Below the pieces are notes generated by a model. It was not told the DNA's origin. It ran no database searches and worked only from the letters and a program-made list of their open reading frames with translations. The position numbers and the translations under genes are program-made. Shown here one piece after another: positions 1 through 12,400 of a stretch of DNA of 64,000 bases (positions are counted from its first letter, which is position 1; each line of letters starts with the position of its first letter). Source of the stretch: Cloeon dipterum. Lineage: Eukaryota > Arthropoda > Insecta > Ephemeroptera > Baetidae. Location of the stretch: positions 27,966,545-28,030,544 of the forward strand of contig NC_088790.1 in NCBI RefSeq assembly GCF_949628265.1, given 5' to 3'.

Positions 1-3000
1 CACTCTGTGGCCTATGAGTTTTCCTCTGATTTTGTCCCTGGTCATTTCGATTGGCACCCAAGAGACATTGAGCGCGGTCGAGTTGAAGGAGAGCGCAGAC
101 ACTTGGCTTGGAGAGACCTGGGGCATGTCCTCGGCGCTGTAGATGATGACTGGTTCCGAAATGGGGCCGAAGCCAATCGAGTTGCCAGACTGCACCTTCA
201 CTTCGAATTCGGTGTAGTAAAATTCGTATTGCACCTTGACCACTTGTCGGCCAATGTTGCCGTGATGCCTCAATTCCTGCGATTGGAACTCGGAGTTTGA
301 GCCCACTCGCTTCCAGTAAACCTTGTAGAAAATTCCAGGGCCGTTTTGTTCGCCTTCGCTCAGCGGCTGCAATCAAATTACGAGTAAAATAACAAATTTC
401 GGCTGAAATGATCGAACACTTACATCCCAAGTGATGGTCAGGTCTCCGATTTTTCCACCACCGCCTCCAATGTTTACCGGCGCCACGTAGGGCTTGTCTG
501 GCTGCGTGTTGAAAAAGGGCGACGGTGCTGATGGAATGCCAAGCCCAAGGCTGTTGCCTGCAGCAACTCTGAACTCGTATACGGACCACGGAGAAAGCAC
601 GTCAGTCACTTCATACTCTCGACGCTTCTGCAGGAAGAACTTGTTGGCTGTCACATCTGGAAACAATCACAAAAAAATCAGTTAATGATGTGAAATGTGA
701 ATAACTAGGGATGGTCCTGAGACGGTAGAAAGTTCAGAAAAAATTTATTACGTCAAAAAATTAATAAAAATATACAATAAAATTTCAGGAAAATACAGAA
801 ACAATGTTTTCCCTCATTTTCCGTCAGTTTCCTGTTTCCAAATGATATTTTTGCTAATTTGGGGATGTATTGGGTAAAGTTACCCTGCCAATTCACAATA
901 AAAACAAAAATTGTATCAAAGATTAAAGCAAATTGGTTATTGACGAGCTGATTAAAAAATGGTTGATTTTTTCGGGTTTTTGTATTTTTATTTTTTAAGA
1001 ATATTCCTTTTAAATTTCCTCGCAAGAAGAGCAGGTTGTCTTCTTTGATGATATTTTTGAAAAATTTAAATCAACAAACATTGAGCTGTAGATCAATTCT
1101 TGCAATTGAATTAAAAGCATAAATATTTCCCCTCTTATTAATTTTTAAAGATAATTCAACTCACTTTCAGCCAAAATGAGCCAGGTGCTGTTCCACTTGG
1201 TGCGACCAGTAATCTGGAAGTAGGTGATGTCTCGGCCGTGCTTGGCGCCATCTGCCCAGGAAATCACAACAGATCGTGGGGAGGATCTGGCGACAGGCTT
1301 AGCATCAACAGCTCCTGTAATTAGATATTAACTCCCAAATTTCAGACAGGATGGTTGATTTTACCTGGTGGTCCAGGAGGACCGTCAATGATCACTTCAG
1401 TCTTGGCTGAAATAAACCCAACTGTGCTTTCAACGATGCATTCGTACGTGCCAGCGTCAGCAAAGGTTGAATTCTCGATTTTCAGTCTTCCCCCGTCCAA
1501 GGTCTGCATAAAAAAATTAATTTAAGCTCAAATTAGACTAACTTGCTCTTACCACTGTGGAGTTTTCCCTGTATTTGTCCTTCAGGGAGAGCCCGTTCAT
1601 ATTCCAGGTGAAGGCCAGGTCGAGAATCTCCTCGGAGTAAGCAGAACACTCTAGATAAATATTGCTGCCGTAGCTGGCGACAATTCTCTTTTTTGGCTCT
1701 CGCACAAAAGATGGGCCTCCTGAAAATGGAAAATAGATGTGAGTTGAACTGGCTCTGATTCGAAATTTCGTAGCCTACTCATGACGACCAAGCGGCCCCT
1801 GCTTTCGTCAGAGCCGTGCACGTTTCTGGCGATGCAAGTGTACACTCCGGCGTCTTCTCTGGACACTCTGGTGATTACCAAGTTGCCGTTTTCAAGAATT
1901 CGTCTTGTTCCACTTGATCCTGGAGGGGGATCCATGATTAGTAAGGTTTGTTTTAACACGGTTTTTAACTAGTCTTACCAAGAACATTATTTTCTTTCTT
2001 CCAGGTAAACTTGGGCATCGGTGCTGCTTCTGGATTGCATTTAATAGTCACATTTCCTCCTTCGTGAGCATAGGTTTCAGCTTCAAGCGGGTGTTTGCGG
2101 AATGATGGCTTCAATGCTGCCAGAAGAAGAGTAATAATAAATTATATAATCTTTTAAGGACATTTTGTATATTATAATAGCCCTATAAAATGATAGAAAT
2201 AAAATGAAATTAACTTACACAAAACTCTGAGTTGAGCTGAGGAAAATCTGGTTTTGAGCTGGTTTGTCGCCTGGCACTGATACATTCCGTCGTCCATCTC
2301 TGCACTCAGAGCTTTGATAGTGAGGACATTGTCCACTATGATGATTCGCTCTCGGTCTTCGATGCTTATGTTGTACGGATCAAGCAACATGCCGTTTTTA
2401 TACCAGGAATACGCCACGTCAGGTATACCAAAAGCCTCGCAAGTCCAGGTCAAATCGGAGCCTTTGTCTATATGCTTGTCCACAAGGGGAATGGTGAAGT
2501 TTGGCTCAGCTGTTTAGGATAAAATCAATGCATGAGAACCAAGAGTGAATGAAAAGGTTAATCTACTCTTTTAAATTCAACGTATTTTCTAACAGGTTAT
2601 AGTTGGATAAGGGAAAATGTCTCTGAGCAGACAGAATCTATGGTAATACCTCTGATGGTCAGCATAACGGAATTGGTCATGGACTGCTTGTCGTTGTAGA
2701 TTCGACAGACGTACTCGCCCTGATCCTCGACTGTGACGCGAGGAATGGTCAGGACGCGGTTGTAGTTTGAGACGATCGCGCCTCTAGGCAAATTCGATCC
2801 TTTCCTTGTCCAGTTGTAAGAAACAACGGGGCTGTTTTCGCGTGAATTAATAAGAGAAAGTCTGGCGAAAGTGGAAAGCTTACTATCCAAAGGCGACGCA
2901 CTCCAAACGGACCTCCTGACCCGCGACAGGAGCTTGCGGGAAGGCTTGGGGGAAGTTGTTGCCGAACTTGAGCTGCTGGGAGTTGGCTGAGAGTATTTAT

Positions 3001-5488
3001 TTATCAGTTATGGGCTTGATTTGATTTTACGAGGCAAAACTTACAGTGTGGGATGACGTCTAGGTGGAAAATCGGTCCGTTGCGACCTGTTTTCGAGACG
3101 CTGTTCTTGACGCTGCATGTGTAGTTGCCTTTGTCAATGTTTTCCAGGGAGGAAAAGTACAGGTTGCCATCATAGGAGACGAAAACTCTTCTGTCTTCCT
3201 CGACTAGATTGGGGAAGTAGTCACGAGCCCAGCTGTATGTGATACCTGGAAGTGGAAAATCAAGTTAAAATTCTGAAGCTTAACTGATTAATGCATTGAT
3301 TGTAACATGTTTTGTTTCACCTCCCACGTTATCAAATCCTCTTCCTAAAATTAATTTAAACTATTGTTATATCTGATTTTAAAATCAATAAAATTGTGTT
3401 TGTGCTGAGATATATTATAATTAATTAGCAATTTACTTGGGTAATGCTGCGGAGGGTCGCAATGGATGGCTTTGCCCCAATTTTGCTGGCCCCTCTCTGC
3501 AGATCTCTTCAGGTTAAATTCTCCAACAAACGCAAACGAAAGCAGCACGCTCTCAGAAACAATGTTGCCAAACTTGTTCGAAGCTCTGCAGTGGTACTGT
3601 CCATTGTCCTCAATCTATTGATGGGATAAATTTAATTTTTGGATTGAAAAGAGTAATTTATGAATCAAATACTCTGTAAAATTGGGTGTTTCAAACCTGT
3701 TTCGGCTCATAGATGATAAGGGAACCGCCGCTGATGGTGTAACGACCGTCTTTCAGGGGATCGATTTTCTTGGCCACCACTCGGTCGCTTTCGTACACCT
3801 CCTTAAACCACTCGTAAGTCGGATTTGGGTAGCCCTTAGCCACACAACTGCAAGGAATGTTTAATTAGTATTGAAAGAGAAAAATATTTTTAAAAATAAT
3901 CAAATTTTACCCGTGAAGGAGAATACATTTCTCATTTAATTTAGGGAATTTATTTTCCATTTTAAAATATTTATGTATAAAATGATAATGATATATACAG
4001 CATTAATATTGTACTCTATTCTTATTGCGTAACGTTATAATGACTATAATATCACACTGATAAAAAAGGGGGTTTAATTTTTTTTTCTTGAGGTCAGACC
4101 AAGACTTTTATATTGTAATTACTACAATTTTTAAACTACTTACGTCAATGTGACGTATTTCTGCGTTCGCTGGCCAGACGCATCGTAATCGACATTCACA
4201 GGCTGCTTCACGAAGTAAGGTCCGCGAGGAACCTTTTCAGGGTCTTTCACCTCCAGACCATACTCGTGGGTTCGATCGTCAAACATGACATGGTGCAAAG
4301 ACCTGACGGGCGCCTCGCAAATAAAGAGAAAATACTCATCACCGCGCACTTTCTTGAATCCCCACTTCTGGGTCTTCTGGTCGTAACTAAAAGCGACGAA
4401 ATTATAAAAAAAATTTAATTTAACTAATATTTTAAATAGTTACCCGTAGGCGAGGAAGTCTCGGCCTGGTGTATTGTCGTAGTCAGGGAAGAAGGCCGCA
4501 TCCATGTTGGTCAGCTGCGAGTTGTCCCCCTCGTTGACCCAGTAGCCCGGGCTCTGCTGCCTGCCGCTCGTGTACCAGGTGCGATGCTGCGGATCTTGCC
4601 ACTGCAGCTGCTGCATCACGAATGTGTGCTCGTCCAGAGTGTCCACGCTGACCAAATCAGCGTCATAGACCTGGGGAAATCAATAAAATTGATACATTTA
4701 AGACGTTAACTGAGGAAAAATACAACTCTCTACCCGTTATTTAAAAAGAAAACATTTTTATGCATTGAAACACGTGCCAAAATATGATTTTGTAAAATAT
4801 GCAGATCTGGTTAACAATTATTTTAAATTATATGAATCCCAAAAGCAACAATTAAAGAAATCAGAGTGAATTTCTGCAAGAAAACTAAATCTATTTTGTT
4901 TATTGCAGGGAAAGTAGAAGATTAGGAATCAATATTCCCTCTGTCTGATTGTTGGAGCCAAATTTTTAATATTCTGATATTGTTTGGCATAATAAAATGC
5001 AAAAAAAAATTAGCAACAATAATTTATTTCTATAGTTTACAATAATTTAATGATGAACAATAATTAAAATGTCAGATTTTGCTAAATTTAACGTAAAATC
5101 TGCTACCTCTCCATCATTGTGCAAATTAAGAGCTAAATTTATCTATCTTCTAGTGTTAAAAATGATTTTTAATAAGGAGACAGAGCTCAATGGCCACTTG
5201 ATTAAATTGGAGTCGATTTTCTCAGAAGTTTAAACGGCACTCGGTCAATTTGAAGCAATTTTTAGAGATTTTTTTATTCAGAAGAGCGAAATTTATGCGA
5301 ACCTGGCAGTTTTGTCTGGCTTGGACGCGCGGCCTGTTGGGCGACTTGATGAATCTGTAGCAGGAAGACCTGAACTGGATCCAGTGCTTCGGGCATCGCA
5401 GCTCCAGTTCTCTCTCCCTTTCCGTCTCGGACCTCTGGCCGGACACCAGCGTCCCCAGCGCGACCAGCAGCCACACAGCCGTCCTCAT
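1..5488 (-). CDS. Cont: Contactin, 5' part (lectin-Ig-FN3 adhesion protein)
   Basis: Insect Contactin is a GPI-anchored septate-junction and glial adhesion protein; this is its N-terminal part, continuing past the left edge. CDS exons, 5' to 3': 5488-5303, 4670-4444, 4386-4144, 3847-3697, 3614-3437, 3245-3045, 2986-2884, 2831-2650, 2509-2219, 2116-1979, 1919-1779, 1719-1553, 1503-1365, 1314-1165, 656-424, 366-1. The start MRTAVWLLVALGTLVSGQ is a signal peptide. A C-type lectin domain follows (CPKHW...CYRF to FICEAP), then six Ig domains with paired cysteines (CVAKG/YHC, HCDPP/YTC, LECVAFG/YVC, WTCEAFG/YQC, IKCNPEA/YTC, LECSAYS/YEC) and FN3 domains from about 1314 onward. This order is that of Drosophila Contactin. 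A likely acceptor ends one base before the ATG (TTCGCAG then AATG), so the 5'UTR probably has its own exon upstream. The GPI-signal end is outside the window. Confidence 0.93.
2832..2883 (-). other. 52-bp mini-intron in Contactin Ig3
   Basis: Donor GTAAGC and acceptor AAACAG flank 52 bp. Removal joins CVAFGY to PVVSYNW and restores the Ig3 strand pattern. Read through, the 52 bp would shift the frame. Confidence 0.8.
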
Positions 5489-7576
5489 TCTGCGAATATT
5501 GCGAAAATCGCGAAAATTAATCCATCAGGGCATTATTCAGGTGAGTCACATTAGGGAGTGGCACCAGCGTGAGAAACGCGAGACTGTTTCTCGAATTTTT
5601 GCGCGAGGCGTGAGAGAAATATTGGGCCCAGCGGTGCGACACGGCGGCCCGAAAGCGATCTTACCTCTTCCGCTCAATTCCGTGAAGAATTCATGCAGAA
5701 TTGTGTATAGAAATTCGGTTGCGTCGCTGTCGCTACAGGTGTAACGAACAAACGGCAGGTTGCAAACAGTAAACAAGGGGCGGCGGAGAAACGAGAAACG
5801 CGCATTCCTTGCCGGTTATTCGCGGCCGGTTTTTTACCGTTTTGAAATCAGGCGGGTGGCAGTTTGTGTTTAAATAGAATTTTTCTCAGAAATTTCGCAT
5901 GCCGTTCTTTAAATATAGAAATGAGATTATGATTTACTCCTTCTCCTCATGAAAAGGAGAATAAATTATACATAAGCAGGGAAAATATTAACCGGTTAAA
6001 GATATGTATAGGTTAATCGATTTAATTTTGAAGAGGCACAACCCATCTATAATTATTGCAGATGAAAATTAATATGCTTTTTTGTGCAGAATACTCTCGA
6101 ATTGCAAATTTTGAATTTTAATTACTCCGCTTTGAGAGCAGAAAAATTTAACTATGTATTCCACTAATTATTATTTTTACTATTATTAAAAGTTTTTAAT
6201 GAAATATCCCATAAAATTATAATATTTGAGACAAAAAGCGATTATTTAAGTTCGTTGAGTAAGCACTTTGCCGAAACGTCTCAGTGTAAAAATGGAGGAG
6301 TAAAATTCATGCGACCCTTTCTTGGCGGATGAATACTGAATGAGTAAAAGGTAAAAGGCAGACTTTACAACGTGCAACCGCGCTCATAAATAGCTGCTTC
6401 CCCGGCGCTTTACAAAAAGCGAAGCAAGACGACGACGAGACTGTGTGTGTGCTGGAACTTTATTCCCAGAGAGCTTATCTCGATTGTGCGGCACAGCGTA
6501 TATAGTTTCCCCTATGTCTGGCAGTTTGTAAGGGGATGTATATAAATATGTTCCCTGTTTTGTGCAAGTGCTTTTGGGAAAACTGCGTAATTCAATTGCT
6601 GAACAAAAACGTTTTTTTTAATTAATTATTTAATGACTACAACAAGTATGATAGTTCAATATCTCTGGAAAAAAATGCAAATGTTCGGAAAATATTTCCT
6701 AAGTAAATTTCATGATATTGTTATATGTCTCTTTTAGCAAGGTGATTCTGATGTTGATTAATAAAAAACCTGTAAGAATTAAAAGATGTCGATCACTGTT
6801 GATTGCTAGAGAATACCTGATGTGAGACGCATCTGGGCATCATACAGAGAGGGACCGATTCTCACCGTCCTTTTCACATTTAAATAGATAAATGAGTTTC
6901 TTTTAGCTGTCAAAGCTGGTGTTTTTATAGCCCTGGTCGCCAAGGATAATTTATCATTGCACAGGTATTGAGTTTAATTTATTATTGATTTAATTACTTA
7001 TTTGATTGCATTATTTATAGCGATTTTTTTACTTGCTAAAATAGCATTAATAGGTACATTACAGCGTCTTCGTCATTTCCCAGGATGAATTTCGGGTCAG
7101 CCAGCGTTTTGCCATGTGAATCTTAGCGTATGAAGTTGGAAAAATTGCCGTTCAGGTTGGTCCACGGATATTTATTGACTTCCAAAGGCGTGTCTGACGT
7201 GCACCCTCGGAAAAGATTGTTCGTTCGTCCTTTTCCTCGTCCCAGATGTCCGTGCGTTAGAGGGATGCCATTTTCTTGCTAATTCGAAATTATGAGATTT
7301 TGCATCTTATTTTTAACCGGATCAAAATATATACTGACTGAAATTGGTTTTGCTTGGTTAGATGCACTGCTCATTAAATTCTTTGATCGAGGCCAATGAT
7401 AAACCGTAGGAATAGCAGAAAGACGCGGTTTCTTTAAAAGATATTTGGATAATAGTTCAATAATTTAAATTTATAACACTCCATTTTTCTATTTTGGAAC
7501 TAAATACAGTGGGTCCTGTCCTTACATAAAACTTTCTTCCACACCCCTCGTCAACATATCCATGATTTTCGATTAT
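5489..7576. other. Contactin upstream region, no further gene seen
   Basis: GC-richer sequence up to about 5870 could hold the Contactin promoter and a non-coding first exon. From 5870 to 7576 it is AT-rich with no open frame showing gene-like features; a CATAAATA box with GC-rich sequence after it lies near 6385. Confidence 0.4.
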
Positions 7577-7580
7577 TTAA

Positions 7581-8014
7581 AGAGGAATGATATTGGAAAA
7601 GCCAGGAAAATGCTTGTTGCCAATGCATAAACTCATCCCTTAGGATTCAGTTAAAGCCTAAATTGACCTAAGAAGCACTGTAATTTTTTGAGAAAATTGG
7701 CTGCAAAATTACCGTGATTTTCAAATGGTAATAGCTGTCTCCTTACTTGAAATCCGATTTAATTTCAAAACCAAGAGTTTCCCCAATAAGTGGCATACGC
7801 CGTTGGACAGATCTCGACGAGAGGAATCGAAATATGCCAAGAAAATATGTTCAAGCACTGTAAATTTTGGAGAAAATCGGCAAAATTTGAATTTTTATTG
7901 AAGAAAAGTCCTTTTTTACTATTGCAAATTGTTGAACAAATTGTTTATCGGTCAATTGTTTAAGGCATCCAACAATTTAAATAATTTTCAATTGTTGCCA
8001 AGTATCATTCCACT
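7581..8014 (-). mobile_element. TTAA-target MITE-like element, copy 1 (complete)
   Basis: 434 bp bounded by TTAA on both sides (7577-7580 and 8015-8018). Imperfect terminal inverted repeats: AGAGGAATGATATTGG at the left, and the complement of CCAAGTATCATTCCACT at the right. No coding capacity. It shares its whole length with copies near 21.7, 28.0, 31.9, 36.3, 44.3 and 61.8 kb. A TTAA duplication is typical of piggyBac or Kolobok transposons; which one is undecided. Confidence 0.8.
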
Positions 8015-8241
8015 TTAAAATGGGTTATGTATTTGAATAATGGTTGTAACTTTGAGAGCAATCCTACAATTGTTGGTGAAATTTTGCTTTTTGTCTAGCT
8101 GTATACACGCCCATCAGAGAAATGGCGCAACCATCAGAATTATTTCTCACGTTCGTCACGCTAGCGAAATCAGCGTTGCATCGTCCGAGTTTTGGTTCCA
8201 ACGGCGACGCATCCTGGAAAAATAGCGTTTTTATTTTTTTA

Positions 8242-8361
8242 TATCAACGGTTGCGACACAGTTTTGTACCGCCGTTTGTAGAGTTTCGCAGCTGTGATGG
8301 CGTTCGCTACCAAGGTCGGTGCCTTTTCCTGTCCGCACTGATACACTCGTCCATTCCCCCT
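8242..8361 (-). pseudogene. Decayed OBP terminal exon
   Basis: Reads YQCGQEKAPTLVANAI on the minus strand, close to YQCGQEKAPNLVANAI in the intact OBP exon at 10369-10260. Between GGAATGGACGAGTG and TATCAGTGCGG, 19 bases present in the intact exon are missing; this removes cysteine-5 context and shifts the frame. It lies downstream of a decayed CTL exon (9042-9196), the same order as in the intact gene, so both look like remains of a duplicated CTL-OBP unit. Confidence 0.75.
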
Positions 8362-9041
8362 GAGTCGAAATTTGATTGGTTTTTTAGTGCGAGAAAATAA
8401 AGTTTTATTAATTATTTGTAATAATCTAATTTTTTGTTTTAAAAAATACTCTGGAAAATCTGATATTGAGATCAACCGCTCTCCCCGAGACATTTGAGAA
8501 AGCACTGAAATTTCGTTTCATTTCAAAGAATTAGTTAAAATAATAAAAATTGCGGACAAATAAGCAGCTCACTAAACACCGAGAAAGCTACGCATTAAAT
8601 ATCTTCTGAAAATTATGATAATCTCGCGTGCATATTGACAAATCTATATCTAAAAATTAGATTTTCACGTGAAACGAAGAGCTATTAATTCCGGTAATGT
8701 AAAATAACCCAGGTCCCAAGAGTCAAGAGAGTGTGGGTCTGTTGGAAAGATAAATTTTCCATTTCCAGTCGTGCTCTAATCTCAAATTTGCATCTTTCAA
8801 AAAGGTCGTAGCATTGTCAAGTCCAGTGTAAAATGCCGTCTATTCATTCAATTAAAATCCAAAACACTAAAATAATACTGTTTTATACGTCTTTCATACA
8901 CTCTGAAGGACGTTGAGGAGCAAAGTAGGAGGGAGACTTGCCCTACAATTAACAAGCTTGAATACAAAATTCCATTACTATACATTCAAACCTTGCAATA
9001 AAAAATGTATTTATTAGAGCAGTTTCTGCCAGTAAGCACTA
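8362..9041. other. Gap between relic exons, nothing recognised
   Basis: AT-rich sequence between the decayed OBP and CTL exons. By position the other OBP exons of a duplicated unit should have been here, but I could not recognise any. Confidence 0.4.
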
Positions 9042-9196
9042 TACCGTAAGAGTTCTGTTTCTGGGGATGGACAAGTGCGCGCAGTTCTGTGCCCCATTCA
9101 CGTTTTCAGGCCCTGTGAACCGAATCACGAAACTGTACAAGCAAAATTCAAACACTTCAGCAGTCCGATATTTCAAGCTGTAAGGCCATGATTCGT
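9042..9196 (-). pseudogene. Decayed C-type lectin exon
   Basis: After an acceptor (TTAAACAG) it reads ESWPYSLKYRTAEVFEFCLY, then NCAHLSIPRNRT and a stop. The intact CTL1 exon at 11949-11705 reads EEWPYNFNYWTS..FQWCLYN..NCVHLSVPKNKNT. About 20 residues of the YWTS-to-FQWC segment are collapsed and the last cysteine pair is lost. It is most like CTL1 rather than CTL2 or CTL3. Confidence 0.75.
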
Positions 9197-9487
9197 CTGT
9201 TTAATATAAATAAATAGATGTAATCGTCCACTTTAAGGATTTTTTTCAAATTGTGTGTCGTGTTTCGCAGACACAGAAAATCGTCATCAGGTTCAACATG
9301 TACAGGATGTAAGTCATGTAAGTGATTTTTTGAATATCATGTCACATAAAGTCAAACAAAAGATGCAGTGTTGGAATATTTATTTATTATTCCAATTTTG
9401 AAATAAGGAAAGTAATGTAAAGCAACGCATATTGCCAAAACCACCCTTTTTTGTTGCTTGCTAATGGCATTATGCACCATTTTAAAT

Positions 9488-12400
9488 TTACAGTGGTTGT
9501 TCTTCACAAAGGGGGAAACTAGAACTTAGAGTGTCGTCATCCGTATTAAAATAAGTACTCGCTGGTGGTGTTTGAACATACATGGTCAATATATGGTTTT
9601 CAGGATATGCATTAATGTTTTGAATTGTCCACATAGAAAGATCAAACGCAGCTTTGGATGTGCACCAACGAAATCCGTTGTTTGCTGTTCCTTTCCTGGT
9701 AGCTGAAGTCCACATTTTAATCGGCTTAGTTCGGCCTCCTTATCAGAAAATTATATAATTATTCTTATTAACATATTATTTCACAATACCTAAAGGTGAC
9801 GCAACAATGCAGTTCAATTCTTCGACTGTTTCTAGGGAAACGATGTTTAAGCCATACTTGCAACACCAAGTTGCAGATTTCCGATATGGAGCCTATTAAT
9901 CGTGTTATATAAAAAAATAAGTTGAAGGAAGTTGTAATTATTACAACTATGTTCCCTAAGAGATAGCGTTTGCCACAAATATATATTATCGAAGCATCAT
10001 CTGGTGCTGAAAGCAATTAAACAAATTATTTCATCAATTAAGCGTCTCAATTTAATTTTTACTGCTGTTAGAGAGAAACATATTTCTGTAATAAGGCTGC
10101 AGAAAAATTGAAATGAATTTTAATTTATTAAATGAAAATATTTTCACACCTCCACAGCACAATCATAATCAGTTGCACATTCGCCTAGAGCTGGTTGCAA
10201 TGGAGATTTTTCCTGGAATACCAATTTCAGATGAAACAAGATTTTTACGACACACTTACTGCAGTTATGTTCAATTCCACGACCTTGATTGCATTCGCAA
10301 CCAGATTTGGGGCTTTCTCCTGTCCGCACTGATAAGCTAAAGCCGCCGTGTCACACTCGTCCATTCCCTCTGTGAATCAAATTAAATAGATCCACAGTTA
10401 TTAAAAAAAAAAATACTTAAGCCAGAGCACTCGTCCACAGCTTTGAGATCGCTCATCAGCTGCTCGTTGTTGTTCGGCGACAAAGTCTCTGCCAATTTTA
10501 TTAGCTGTTCGTCAACAACTCGACCGTTCAGGATCTAATTCGTCAAATTTTAATTGATTTTTGTGACATTTTAATAAATTAAAATTACTATTCCTCCACT
10601 CTCGCCCAAGCATTTTAAAAAGCACTGTGATAATTTTAAATAAAATTTAGCGCAGAGTTGCAACGCACAATACAATAACCTTTATCTTAACGTCGAACTT
10701 GGTACTGTTAAAAATATTTTCTTGTTCAACTGTTTAAATGTTACAATAATAAAATAAAAACAGCACAACATAATTATTTAATACCATCAGATATGTTGTA
10801 ATTCGAGGCACACTCGTCTTTGATTGCTTTTCCTCCACTAGTCGAGTTGCTCGTGTCTCTAACCTTAGAAAATATTTGTTTAAAATGGTTTGGGGAAGGC
10901 TATGAAATTAATACTTCGCAAATAAATGGCAGATTTGAGGTGCAATCCGCAGTCGAAAGAGTTGCGTTTGTGCTTCTGACATCAACAGCAATGCAGTTTT
11001 TGCCACTGTGAGGTTCGCCACGCGCCCAAATCGGCCCTCGGACCAGTTTGTTTGCAGCGCACCATCCGAACGCGCCGGGGCAGCCGTTATCTGTTCCTGA
11101 AGTCCAATATTTTCCGGACAGAGTTTCCTGGTCATATCCTACAATTTATATTTGAGTAGAGATGGGAGAGGATGAATAATTTGAACCTATTATTTGAGAC
11201 AAAACACTGTATTTATACTCCATGTCGACACTTAAAAGCTTCATCCCGAGCGCACAACAAGTCGCGACCGCTTCAGCCCACTGCAGTTAAAATTAATTTA
11301 GTATTTCACACAATTTATCAACAAAATTAAAAAATAATACCGTTTTACTAGCATTGCCGAACATGAAAATCCGATAATTCATACTTTTCCAAGACCCATA
11401 TTGAGGAGGATCTGTTTAATAAATGCGTTAAACCAGAACATATAGGATATGACCTGATTTTGAAAATGTACGGATGGTTCGTTTATACGCACTTGCTAGA
11501 AATTTAGAAACTTTGTCGCGTGCCAACGAGAACAATGAGTCCTTGAAGAGTCAATTTAAACTTAGTAAATTTTTGGTTAACAATATTTACATTTTTGCTG
11601 CATTTGGCACTGGGACAGGTTGGAGTAGAGCAAGGTGGGGCTGGAGTTGGTTGGCCCTGTTAATCATAATAAAAACCTTTTTTCAATTTAATTAAAACAC
11701 AGACCTTGCATGATAAAATAAATGTGTTACTGCAGCTCTTTTGAGTCAGCTCGGTTGTATTTTTATTTTTGGGAACAGACAAGTGCACGCAATTCATAGA
11801 AAATAAATTATTGGGGTGTCCAATAGCCCACATTGGGATGGCGTTGGTGAAAGTTCCAGGAGTGTTGTACAAACACCACTGAAAGGTATTATTGGAGAAA
11901 ATCTGGCGCGCTGACGTCCAGTAGTTGAAGTTGTAAGGCCACTCTTCATCTGATTTATCTTTCATAATTCAAGAATGGCGTAAGAAATTTAATTTATCAC
12001 ATTGCGTAATATTTTTAAAACAGTTGAATTTCTCCAAAGTTTCAAACGCTACTGGTTTCATTCCAATGCTGCAGCACCTCTTCACGTTAGTTTCCCATGT
12101 CACCTGATTTGTAAATTAAAAAACTATGTGTTTGAATTGTGATCCTAAAATACAATTGATTTTCCAAAAAGGTACAGCTCTCCGCAGATTTCCCTCCAGG
12201 CACCATACTTTTGTGCATCTATATATGGAATTAATTAAATCTAAAGTTAAAATAAAACTCAAAACTGGTACCTATAAGATTCGCACTAGCGTCAAAAAGA
12301 GACGCATTTCTAGCGCAAGTTAAATCCGAACAGTTATACAAGGACTATAGTAACAAAAGGCGATATCATTGTTTAACCAATATCGTTACATCAGACAATT

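Noticed and set aside
10680-10705. OBP exon starting at the second CAG (before TACCAAG)
   Set aside because: Gives a stop and breaks phase; the acceptor at 10730 restores both the frame and the normal C1-C2 spacing.
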